A DNA stretch of 5,632 bases from an uncultured Clostridia bacterium (GTDB lineage Bacteria > Bacillota > Clostridia > UBA1381): NCBI GenBank assembly GCA_934454745.1, contig CAKSGP010000110.1:1-5632 (forward strand), read 5' to 3'. Positions 1 to 5,081 of this stretch are shown here, one piece after another (the first letter of the stretch is position 1; each line of letters opens with the position of its first letter). A model generated the notes under the pieces. That model ran no database searches. It was not told where the DNA came from and saw nothing but the letters and a program-made list of their open reading frames with translations. The translations under genes and the position numbers were made by a program.

Positions 1-71
1 ATTAGCTCAGTCGGCAGAGCATTTGACTTTTAATCAAAGGGTCTGGGGTTCAAATCCCCAATGGCTCACCA
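1..71 (+). tRNA. tRNA-Lys (anticodon UUU), 5' end cut by the window
   Basis: The D arm (GCTC...GAGC), anticodon stem TTTGA/TCAAA at 22-26 and 34-38, loop CTTTTAA with anticodon TTT at 29-31, T arm TGGGG/CCCCA and an encoded CCA at 69-71 are all present. The 3' acceptor strand ATGGCTC pairs with a 5' strand of which only the last two bases (AT) are inside the window, so five bases are missing. It reads AAA/AAG lysine codons. Its 3' end faces the accessory region, the usual orientation for phage integration into a tRNA gene, but no second copy of the 3' end is seen here. Confidence 0.96.
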
Positions 72-76
72 ATGTA

Positions 77-122
77 AAAATCCTCTCAAATGGCTATAAC
101 ACGTTGTTTGAGAGGGTTTTTT
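77..122 (+). terminator. Intrinsic terminator after tRNA-Lys
   Basis: A perfect 9-bp stem, CCTCTCAAA (82-90) with TTTGAGAGG (107-115), is closed by a 16-nt loop and followed by a run of T (117-122). It is preceded by A-rich sequence, so it may work weakly in the other direction too. It ends the tRNA transcript. Confidence 0.85.
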
Positions 123-127
123 ATATT

Positions 128-156
128 TTTAAAATTGTAGAATATGTTAATATGAT
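128..156 (+). promoter_or_regulatory. Candidate promoter for the AcrVA2-like gene
   Basis: TTTAAA (128-133), a 17-bp spacer and TATGAT (151-156) fit a sigma-A promoter, with 4/6 and 5/6 matches to consensus. Transcription would start near 163, just before a tandem 11-bp repeat and about 90 bases before the start codon. The region is AT-rich, so chance matches are likely. Confidence 0.4.
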
Positions 157-170
157 ATACATATATGGCG

Positions 171-192
171 CTACTACGACACTACTACGACA
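171..192 (+). repeat. Perfect tandem repeat of CTACTACGACA
   Basis: Two exact head-to-tail copies of an 11-bp unit (171-181 and 182-192) lie in the leader of the AcrVA2-like gene. One DNA turn of spacing would place two protein monomers on the same face, so this could be a repressor site at the start of transcription. No binding protein is known. Confidence 0.55.
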
Positions 193-252
193 AAACGCAA
201 GAATAAATAAAATTTTACGGGCGAAATTTATAATACAACAGGAGGGTAAAAA

Positions 253-1218
253 ATGAGAAAAAACAATATTCTTCCCCCGGATACATTTGTGCGTGACAAT
301 ATCAAATTTATCCGAATGCTGGGTAAAAAAGCAACCAATGTCGATATAGTAAAGATGGTCAGAGATGAGGCTATTCGGCAGCATATATCTGTAGGGTGCG
401 AATATTCCGAGGCTAAGAGGCTTGCGGACGAGTATTTGCAAAGAGGCAGTACGGCAGATCAGATGTTTATGCTCCTTTGCGGTAATAACTGGTACTGGGG
501 TGGCAGGCAGGTCTATAGATTTGATGATACTCTTTCCGAATTGCTTAGTAGTCAAACCAAGGAAGAAATCGAAATAGATGTATCTGCCATCAGTCAACTT
601 CCTTGTTCTGATTTTTTCGTAATGCGATCAAGTGGTGACAGCTTAGGCTTTTTTGTCTCCGTTGCCGATGATAATATCATTTTTGGCGAAATGCTCACAA
701 ACGGAATGAGTGCATCATATATTCCTATAAATCAGAACGGTACACTAAAGGAAATCCTCAATAATATGCTGTCTGATGCAGACCATATGGAGGGCTATAC
801 TGATGGCATTAGCCATATGGCAAAGAAAATATCCGCAAAGCTGCAATATGTTGTGTATCTTGCAGCTGTAAATGCGGAAATTGTGCCCGTGACAAAAGGA
901 GCTGTTACAAAAAAATCGTCAGCAACAACCCGGAAGCCAACTTCACGGACCTTTAAAACAGAAATATCCGATGTCGGGTACAGAATTGGTTCCGCTATCA
1001 GGCAGAACCGAGCAAGAGTTCCCAACGAGACCAAGCCAGTATCCGAAGTACACGGCACTCCAAAAGCACCCCACATTCGGAGGAGCCACTTTCATTCCTT
1101 TTGGACGGGAAGCGGCGAAGATAAAAAGCTGATTATTAAATGGGTGAATACGGTGTTTGTTAATGCCGATAAAGACAGCGGCATTACGACATTACATGAT
1201 GTAAAAAATCGCAAGTGA
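253..1218 (+). CDS. AcrVA2-family anti-CRISPR-like protein
   Basis: A 321-aa protein with a well-placed RBS (AGGAGG at 240-245, 7 bases before ATG). Its C-terminal part resembles AcrVA2 of Moraxella bovoculi as I recall it. HIRRSHFHSFWTGSG (residues 274-288) corresponds to HIRRGHWHGYWQGTG, followed in both by a basic-hydrophobic strand ending in VFVN (301-304). Upstream, VGYRIGSAIR (241-250) corresponds to IGERLGSEVRR. The length is nearly the same (321 against about 322). The N-terminal two thirds is more divergent, sharing a tyrosine/tryptophan-rich patch near residues 78-90. AcrVA2 is reported to block Cas12a by recognising its N-terminal polypeptide and causing loss of cas12a mRNA. Whether this distant relative targets Cas12a, the neighbouring Cas12f-like protein or something else cannot be read from the sequence. 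It is transcribed separately, about 170 bases upstream of the next gene. Confidence 0.8.
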   Translation: MRKNNILPPDTFVRDNIKFIRMLGKKATNVDIVKMVRDEAIRQHISVGCEYSEAKRLADEYLQRGSTADQMFMLLCGNNWYWGGRQVYRFDDTLSELLSSQTKEEIEIDVSAISQLPCSDFFVMRSSGDSLGFFVSVADDNIIFGEMLTNGMSASYIPINQNGTLKEILNNMLSDADHMEGYTDGISHMAKKISAKLQYVVYLAAVNAEIVPVTKGAVTKKSSATTRKPTSRTFKTEISDVGYRIGSAIRQNRARVPNETKPVSEVHGTPKAPHIRRSHFHSFWTGSGEDKKLIIKWVNTVFVNADKDSGITTLHDVKNRK

Positions 1219-1229
1219 GAATTATTATA

Positions 1230-1257
1230 CAAAAAAAGTTGTGCATTTTGTGCAACT
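1230..1257. terminator. Weak hairpin after the AcrVA2-like gene
   Basis: AGTTGTGCA (1237-1245) pairs with TGTGCAACT (1249-1257) through nine pairs, two of them G-T, with a TTT loop. The plus strand lacks a following T run. On the minus strand the hairpin is followed by seven T, so it is a better minus-strand terminator, or only a 3'-end stabilising hairpin for the gene before it. Confidence 0.4.
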
Positions 1258-1265
1258 ATACAAAA

Positions 1266-1324
1266 TACGCCCATTAGGCATAAAAATCATCAAAAGCTAT
1301 TGACTTTTGTGCCCAGTGGGCGTA
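1266..1324. repeat. Inverted repeat flanking the operon -35 region
   Basis: TACGCCCA (1266-1273) is repeated exactly inverted as TGGGCGTA (1317-1324), with 43 bases between. The right arm overlaps the first bases of the -10 box and half of the palindrome GCCCAGTGGGC. Two sites around a promoter are typical of looping or cooperative repression. This is inference: no cognate regulator is identified, although a helix-turn-helix protein is encoded 2.1 kb downstream. Confidence 0.5.
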
Positions 1325-1328
1325 TAAT
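1300..1328 (+). promoter_or_regulatory. Strong sigma-A promoter for the acidic protein-cas12f operon
   Basis: TTGACT (1300-1305), a 17-bp spacer and a perfect TATAAT (1323-1328) make this the best promoter in the window. Transcription would start near 1335, leaving a leader of about 58 bases before the 88-aa gene. The spacer holds the palindrome GCCCAGTGGGC (1311-1321), a likely place for a repressor. Confidence 0.88.
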
Positions 1329-1392
1329 ATAATCAAGGATAAGGGATACGGAAGCCCTAAGAACCGAAACAAAAACGAAAGGAAAATGAATT

Positions 1393-1659
1393 ATGAAAAA
1401 GGCTACATTCACAGTAAACGGCGCAGAGGTTACATTCACTGAGGTTATCGGAGTTTTCAACGGTGACGAACTCGAGACAATTCTTATTCACGATGAGAGA
1501 GACACCTACCATGACGGCGATTGCATTGTTGAAGTTGGCAAGCCTTTTCCAGAGACCGATGAAGAGGCAGAGGCGCTTTGCAATGAATGCGCAAGCAATC
1601 TTTGCGCCACAACCGAATATTTCACCGTTGAAAACGGTAAGTACATCGTTAACGAATGA
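1393..1659 (+). CDS. Small very acidic protein of unknown function
   Basis: An 88-aa protein I do not recognise. The start is set by AAAGGA at 1378-1383, nine bases before ATG; an out-of-frame ATG at 1386 is not productive. It has about 20 Asp/Glu against 5 Lys/Arg, so a net charge near -15. The acidic residues cluster at positions 25-60. Four Cys are present (44, 63, 66, 71), of which 63 and 66 form a CxxC-type pair, but no zinc finger is evident. The alternating pattern at the N terminus (KATFTVNGAEVTFTEVIG) suggests beta strands. It is the first gene behind the strongest promoter in the window and lies 55 bases before the Cas12f-like gene, so the two are probably co-transcribed. Small acidic proteins can mimic nucleic acid, but that role here is speculation. 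Confidence 0.8.
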   Translation: MKKATFTVNGAEVTFTEVIGVFNGDELETILIHDERDTYHDGDCIVEVGKPFPETDEEAEALCNECASNLCATTEYFTVENGKYIVNE

Positions 1660-1662
1660 TTG

Positions 1663-1692
1663 AGAGTCGGCGGAAACGCCGCTCTTAGTTTT
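1663..1692 (+). terminator. GAAA-capped hairpin between the acidic protein and cas12f: attenuator or partial terminator
   Basis: CGGCG (1668-1672) and CGCCG (1677-1681) close a GAAA tetraloop. The stem continues as AGAG (1663-1666) with CTCT (1682-1685) after a one-base bulge, and TTAGTTTT follows. The GC-rich stem and interrupted T run suggest partial termination, giving more acidic protein than Cas12f-like protein from the shared promoter, or a processing/stability hairpin. Confidence 0.55.
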
Positions 1693-1714
1693 CGATGAAG
1701 CGGAAGGGTGTAGT

Positions 1715-3118
1715 ATGAATAAATCAAAAAGGTTTGAGCTTATATTGCCTGAAACAAACGGCAGTATAGATAACACCAGACAGATATTATGGGTGTTACG
1801 CTCCGAATGCCGCACAGTTGCAAACCGAACTGTGCAACATTTGTGGGAATGGAATGGGCTTGCAAGTGACTATAAAAAGGAATATGACCATTACCCAAGC
1901 AAAGAGGAAACGGTTCAGCTCCTTTCAGGGAAAAAAAGCATAGACACGTATGTTTATGCAAAAGCCATTCCTGAATGTCAGTGTTTAGCCACATGCTCAG
2001 TGCAAACCATAATCCGAGATGTTAAGGGCAACTATATGAAATCTCTCGGAGAGATATTAAAGGGCACCCAATCAATTCCATCATACAAAAGTTATCCTAT
2101 ACCAGTTAAAAAGCAAAGCTTGAGTATTTCACATATTGTGAAATACAATTCCAATGGACAGCCTTGTGACGAGGACTATTTTATTGAGGCGGGAATACTC
2201 TCAAGAAACGGAGCCGAACACTTCAAAACAAGCACAAGGGTAAAATTCAAGTTGCGTGTTAACAGCAGAGACAAGTCCCTAAAATCATTTTTAAAACAGT
2301 GTAAGGGGGTAATTGAACTATCTGAAATAGATGGTAAAGTAACCAAGAACGGATGCTGCTGTGAAGAAAAGCGTTTCGATATTACCGCAAGTTCCATATC
2401 TTTTGACGAGAAGAATAAAAAATGGATGTTTAATCTTGGATACGCTTTCGAATCCGACAAAACAGAGTACATTGAAGGGCGGACAATAGGCATAAAATTA
2501 GGATATTACAAACCATTATACTGTACAGTAAATGACGGGTTTGAGCGTTTTATTATTGATGGGAATGAAATAGAGGAATTTCGCCGCAGGGTGGAAGCTC
2601 GTCGGCAGTCTCTTCGCAGACATACAAAATATTGCGGCGACGGAAATGTGGGGCACGGCAGAGCCACACGCTGTAAAGCCTCGGACAGTATTGGAAATAA
2701 AATATCCAATTTCCGTGATACCTGCAATCATAAGTACAGCAGAGCTGTTGTGGATTTTGCTCTGTCAGAAAAGGCAGAGTGCATAGTGATGGAAAATCTT
2801 AACGGCATATCTGACAATAATCTGTTCCTCAAAACATGGTCATATTATGACCTTCAGCAGAAAATAAAATATAAAGCAACAGAGGCAGGCATAAAATTCA
2901 AAATGATTGATCCGCAATACATAAGCAGAAGATGCAGTAAGTGTGGGCATATAAACACGGAGAAAACAGATGCTGATGCAAATAGAATGTTTATATGCGA
3001 AGAATGCAGGTCAAAAACAAATTTTGACTATAATGCTGCAAAGAATATAGCTGAGACTGATATTGAAAAAATAATCTCAATGCAAAAAGTTACACAGGGT
3101 ATTGAGAAAATAAAATAA
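1715..3118 (+). CDS. Cas12f-like (type V-F) RNA-guided protein with RuvC-I Asp replaced by Lys
   Basis: A 467-aa protein, within the Cas12f size range (about 400-600). The RBS GGAAGGGTG (1702-1710) supports the start. The N-terminal half is the recognition/wedge region, including SIPSYKSYPIP (120-130), a pattern seen in clostridial Cas12f/TnpB-like proteins. RuvC-I is TIGIKLGYYKPLYCTVND (257-274), where the family has GIDxG; the catalytic Asp is K261, codon AAA at 2495-2497. A bridge region with RRRVEARRQSLRR (290-302) and GHGR (313-316) follows. RuvC-II is IVMENL with E360. The zinc finger is C407, C410, C428, C431. RuvC-III is FDYNAAKNI with D438. The order and spacing match Un1Cas12f1 as I recall it. 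The gene is complete and unbroken, so K261 is not decay by frameshift. Loss of one metal-binding Asp should abolish cleavage. RNA and DNA binding could persist, as in the nuclease-dead TnpB relatives called TldR. No tnpA or IS ends are visible, and tracr-like RNA and repeats follow directly. Confidence 0.9.
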   Translation: MNKSKRFELILPETNGSIDNTRQILWVLRSECRTVANRTVQHLWEWNGLASDYKKEYDHYPSKEETVQLLSGKKSIDTYVYAKAIPECQCLATCSVQTIIRDVKGNYMKSLGEILKGTQSIPSYKSYPIPVKKQSLSISHIVKYNSNGQPCDEDYFIEAGILSRNGAEHFKTSTRVKFKLRVNSRDKSLKSFLKQCKGVIELSEIDGKVTKNGCCCEEKRFDITASSISFDEKNKKWMFNLGYAFESDKTEYIEGRTIGIKLGYYKPLYCTVNDGFERFIIDGNEIEEFRRRVEARRQSLRRHTKYCGDGNVGHGRATRCKASDSIGNKISNFRDTCNHKYSRAVVDFALSEKAECIVMENLNGISDNNLFLKTWSYYDLQQKIKYKATEAGIKFKMIDPQYISRRCSKCGHINTEKTDADANRMFICEECRSKTNFDYNAAKNIAETDIEKIISMQKVTQGIEKIK

Positions 3119-3140
3119 TTTATTTCCCAGCGGGGAATTT

Positions 3141-3265
3141 CGGGGGACTTTGCTCCCGTAAACCGAGATAGTGACGATAATTCTTCCTTCTGGAAGTGCG
3201 TTTCACTCTCGGTAAGGTTTAACCGCATACATTCATTCCGTATGCGCATCGCCGCCCAACGTTAG
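3141..3265 (+). ncRNA. Candidate Cas12f tracrRNA, contiguous with the first CRISPR repeat
   Basis: Four structures occur in order. Hairpin 1 is CGGG (3141-3144) with CCCG (3155-3158), extended inward by two pairs. Stem 2 is ACCGAGA (3162-3168) with TCTCGGT (3207-3213), plus GTGA (3171-3174) with TCAC (3203-3206) across a TA bulge; it contains hairpin CTTCC-TTCT-GGAAG (3183-3196). Hairpin 3 is CGCATAC (3224-3230) with GTATGCG (3240-3246) and a 9-nt loop. Two short anti-repeat segments follow: CATC (3247-3250) can pair with GATG in repeat 1 (3291-3294), and CAAC (3257-3260) with GTTG (3267-3270). The AsCas12f tracrRNA as I recall it has the same plan: an opening hairpin, then CCGAGAAGTG...CTCGGTAAGGT, then a 6-bp hairpin with a 9-nt loop, then the anti-repeat. 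Here CCGAGATAGTG and CTCGGTAAGGT occupy the same places. Transcript ends are unknown; it may be processed from the cas12f mRNA. Confidence 0.8.
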
Positions 3266-3364
3266 GGTTGCAACTCACGCTTGTGCGTGTGATGAAAGTG
3301 TGAATATTCGAAGGAATGAGCTGAAAAAAAGGTTGCAGCTCACACTTGTGCGTGTGATAAAAGT
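3266..3364 (+). CRISPR. Minimal CRISPR array: two 34-nt repeats, one 31-nt spacer
   Basis: Repeat 1 (3266-3299) and repeat 2 (3331-3364) are identical at 31 of 34 positions and sit 65 bases apart. Both start GGTTGCA and contain CTTGTGCGTGTGAT. Differences are A3273/G3338, G3279/A3344 and G3294/A3359. Both can fold a 6-bp hairpin, TCACGC or TCACAC with GTGTGA around a TTGTGC loop; the G3279/A3344 change swaps a G-U for an A-U pair, so the fold is kept. The repeat 3' end ATGAAAG/ATAAAAG resembles Cas12f repeats. Sequence after repeat 2 (3365 to about 3395, AT-rich, ending short of the next RBS) could serve as a second guide. No cas1, cas2 or cas4 is in the window. Repeat boundaries are uncertain by one or two bases. 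Confidence 0.78.
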
Positions 3365-3403
3365 AGGTATTTTATCATTCTTTTTCCTGATTTTACGAAG
3401 TTA

Positions 3404-3413
3404 ACCATATGGT
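3404..3413. promoter_or_regulatory. Palindrome ACCATATGGT upstream of the HTH gene
   Basis: A perfect 10-bp palindrome ends four bases before the AGGAGG (3417-3422) of the next gene and overlaps a second palindrome, GTTAAC (3400-3405). The position fits an operator through which the helix-turn-helix protein could repress itself. Short palindromes arise by chance in AT-rich DNA, so this is weak. Confidence 0.3.
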
Positions 3414-3431
3414 GATAGGAGGATAATAGTA

Positions 3432-3770
3432 ATGGATTATTCATATTATACAGCTCTGGCTGCAGAGAGCAGAGGTTATGCTTCTGCATCTGATTTTCTC
3501 GCAGAGTACGGATATCCTGCCTACTGCGAATTTAACGCAGAAGGCTTGACCAAAGCAATCGAGATAATATTTGCAGTGGGTCACAGTGACTTTGCAAAAC
3601 TGGTCGAGTTAACTAATATCAAGCCTGCAAGTTTTTGCAGAAAATACAGCATTCCCCCGAGAAGCCTTTATAACTGGGTGAGCGGCGATCGACAGCCGCC
3701 AGAATACCTTATACAGCTCCTGGGATATGCACTGCTCTCAGAGTGCGAGAAAATCTCAGAAAAAACTTAA
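3432..3770 (+). CDS. Small helix-turn-helix protein, probable transcriptional regulator
   Basis: A 112-aa protein with an excellent RBS (AGGAGG, 3417-3422, nine bases before ATG). The C-terminal part contains a helix-turn-helix: SFCRKYSIPPRSLYNWVSG (residues 67-85) followed by DRQPPEYLIQLL (86-97). This is the pattern of XRE-like regulators in which an IPxRTxxNWxxGxRxPPxYL core forms the recognition helix and its cap. The N-terminal 60 residues are hydrophobic and aromatic and may form an additional helical domain, including a possible second degenerate HTH around residues 47-62. It lies 67 bases after the second CRISPR repeat and reads in the same direction, so it may be part of the Cas12f module or regulate it. 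Anti-CRISPR genes are often accompanied by HTH regulators (Aca proteins), but this one is not adjacent to the AcrVA2-like gene and does not match an Aca I can name. Confidence 0.82.
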   Translation: MDYSYYTALAAESRGYASASDFLAEYGYPAYCEFNAEGLTKAIEIIFAVGHSDFAKLVELTNIKPASFCRKYSIPPRSLYNWVSGDRQPPEYLIQLLGYALLSECEKISEKT

Positions 3771-3807
3771 TTGAATGAAAATAAGAATGTTTATATATCA
3801 GTAAACA
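3771..3807 (+). promoter_or_regulatory. Possible promoter with inverted repeat before the 194-aa gene
   Basis: TTGAAT (3771-3776) and TATATC (3794-3799) are 17 bp apart. An inverted repeat TGTTTA-N8-TAAACA (3788-3807) covers the -10 position and could be an operator. The gene could equally be read from upstream, as only 68 bases separate it from the HTH gene. Confidence 0.35.
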
Positions 3808-3838
3808 AGACAAATAAATTTGAAAGGATGATTATTTT

Positions 3839-4423
3839 ATGAGAAGATGGGAAGCTGTTACAAAATGGGATTCAGTTAAACTCTTCAAAGATACTATTCG
3901 TGGTTATGGTTATTGTGATCGAATATATGACAGTGATACCGGTCATGCAGTTGACATCGTTTGGGGCGCTAACGAATATCAGAACAGCGTGCATCCGGAA
4001 GATGGCGCATATGAAAAGCTGAAAGATATGTTAGATAAACAAACGCCAGCTATAAGAAAAGCAATCGTGGCAATCTGCGGGGACTATTCTCCTTGCTCTC
4101 TTCACAGATTGATGTCCTGCAAGAAGTTGTTAGAGGTTATCGAGGCTATGAACGAGCCTGTCCCTATAGATGCAATTATAAAGGAAGTAGAATCGTTCAA
4201 GAATGGCGAGATCAAATCGTGGGACATATGCGATCGTGTCTTTGACCTCAATTATCTCTTGGGATACAAAAAGGGAGAATTTCATAAGTTTCAATACGTA
4301 CTGTATGGTTTGGCTGACTGTACAACATATGGTGCCGCTCGGGCAATCGCAGCCCTGTATCCCGAAGATATAGATTTAATAAACGCAGTTGAAACATACT
4401 GTAAATATGAGTGCGAGAGATAA
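3839..4423 (+). CDS. Hypothetical protein, 194 aa
   Basis: I do not recognise this protein. The start is supported by AAAGGATG at 3823-3830, about 10 bases before ATG. It has no signal peptide, membrane segment or familiar catalytic motif and looks like a soluble, mostly helical protein of mixed charge. Two regions resemble each other loosely in composition: residues about 50-110 (EKLKDMLDKQTPAIRKAIVA and onward) and 110-170. Six to seven Cys are scattered (27, 79, 86, 94, 131, 158, 188, 192) without a paired zinc pattern. It is the last plus-strand gene before the bidirectional terminator and reads towards the lysis genes. By position it is prophage cargo, and could belong to the Cas12f/HTH cluster, but no function is proposed. 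Confidence 0.75.
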   Translation: MRRWEAVTKWDSVKLFKDTIRGYGYCDRIYDSDTGHAVDIVWGANEYQNSVHPEDGAYEKLKDMLDKQTPAIRKAIVAICGDYSPCSLHRLMSCKKLLEVIEAMNEPVPIDAIIKEVESFKNGEIKSWDICDRVFDLNYLLGYKKGEFHKFQYVLYGLADCTTYGAARAIAALYPEDIDLINAVETYCKYECER

Positions 4424-4430
4424 ATGGTTT

Positions 4431-4474
4431 AAAAAAATCAGCCCCCTGCTTTTTCGGCAGAGGGCTGTTTGTTT
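4431..4474. terminator. Bidirectional terminator between convergent genes
   Basis: CAGCCC (4439-4444) pairs with GGGCTG (4462-4467), and CTGC (4446-4449) with GCAG (4457-4460) after one mismatch; the loop is T-rich. Seven A precede it (4431-4437) and TTTGTTT follows, so both strands end in a T run. It ends the 194-aa gene from the left and the lysis operon from the right. Confidence 0.92.
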
Positions 4475-5081
4475 ACATAGTCTTAATAAATGCGTTGGGG
4501 TAATCCTTTTTTACCCCTTCAAGATACTTCTCAGCATTCGCCTTTGACTTAAACGCTCCGACCTGGACGTAATAGGTTTTGCCGTCATCGCTATCCTTTG
4601 TCAGCTCGGCGGCTACACGCTTTTTAAATGCCAAAAAACTTTCAGGGTGCTTGACGTACCATAAGGGGCAAAGCTTGCCTGTCACGTCATAGTGCCTGAT
4701 GATATCGTCCGAAGTCAAGTTATATCGCTTGCAGAGATATGCACACAGCTCAACAAGGCTCTGCTCTGTAGCCTCGTTAAACTTGCCCGATGCGTCAGGG
4801 TGGCAGCACTCAATGCTGATGCTATAGCCGTTTGCCTGGTTTGTGCAGTAGCTCCACTCCGTCAGCGGTATGCACTGTATGATCTCGCCCTCCAGTCCGA
4901 TTATGTAGTGCGATGACACATACCGTCCGCCGTTTTTCTGGTTTTCAAAGTAGTTGCGGTTTGCGATTGCGGTACTTCCGGGATTGCCTACATAATGCAC
5001 AGCAATTTTTGTAACCTTTTCAAGCTTGATGCCCGGACGGCTGTACTTGTTGGGGGTGAGAAATTTTTCCTCAATTTTCAT
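4473..5081 (-). CDS. N-acetylmuramoyl-L-alanine amidase (phage endolysin) with a C-terminal SPOR-like segment
   Basis: A 202-aa endolysin of the Amidase_2/PGRP fold that cuts the bond between MurNAc and L-Ala of peptidoglycan. The zinc ligands are visible: H29 in KIAVHYVG, H130 in IIRHYD and C138 in TGKLCP, with SHYII (57-61) and the IECCHP strand (90-95) in between. After a linker rich in Asp/Lys, residues 169-202 (YYVQVGAF...) look like the first half of a SPOR peptidoglycan-binding repeat, stopping at about 35 residues instead of about 70. The start at 5081 is chosen because AGGAGG (5090-5095, minus strand) lies eight bases before it. An in-frame ATG at 5105 would put that RBS inside the coding region. 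The start overlaps the holin stop by 11 bases, so the two are translationally linked. Confidence 0.93.
   Translation of the reverse strand: MKIEEKFLTPNKYSRPGIKLEKVTKIAVHYVGNPGSTAIANRNYFENQKNGGRYVSSHYIIGLEGEIIQCIPLTEWSYCTNQANGYSISIECCHPDASGKFNEATEQSLVELCAYLCKRYNLTSDDIIRHYDVTGKLCPLWYVKHPESFLAFKKRVAAELTKDSDDGKTYYVQVGAFKSKANAEKYLEGVKKDYPNAFIKTM

Noticed and set aside
396..412. Match of 14 of 17 bases between the start of guide 1 (3298-3314) and the AcrVA2-like gene, around GAATATTC
   Set aside because: A match of this quality is expected about once by chance in a window this size, the first base lies in the repeat, there is no T-rich PAM next to it, and the match does not extend further.
121..597. 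Minus-strand open frame of 158 codons over the start of the AcrVA2-like gene
   Set aside because: It overlaps a better supported plus-strand gene, covers the terminator and promoter region, and has no RBS or recognisable protein features.
1357..1815. Minus-strand open frame opposite the acidic protein gene
   Set aside because: It is a shadow of the plus-strand gene and crosses the promoter leader, the GAAA hairpin and the cas12f start; no RBS is seen.
1715..3118. IS605/IS607-type TnpB of an insertion sequence
   Set aside because: There is no tnpA and no recognisable left or right element end. The bridge region, the zinc finger context, and above all the tracr-like RNA and CRISPR repeats downstream fit Cas12f better.
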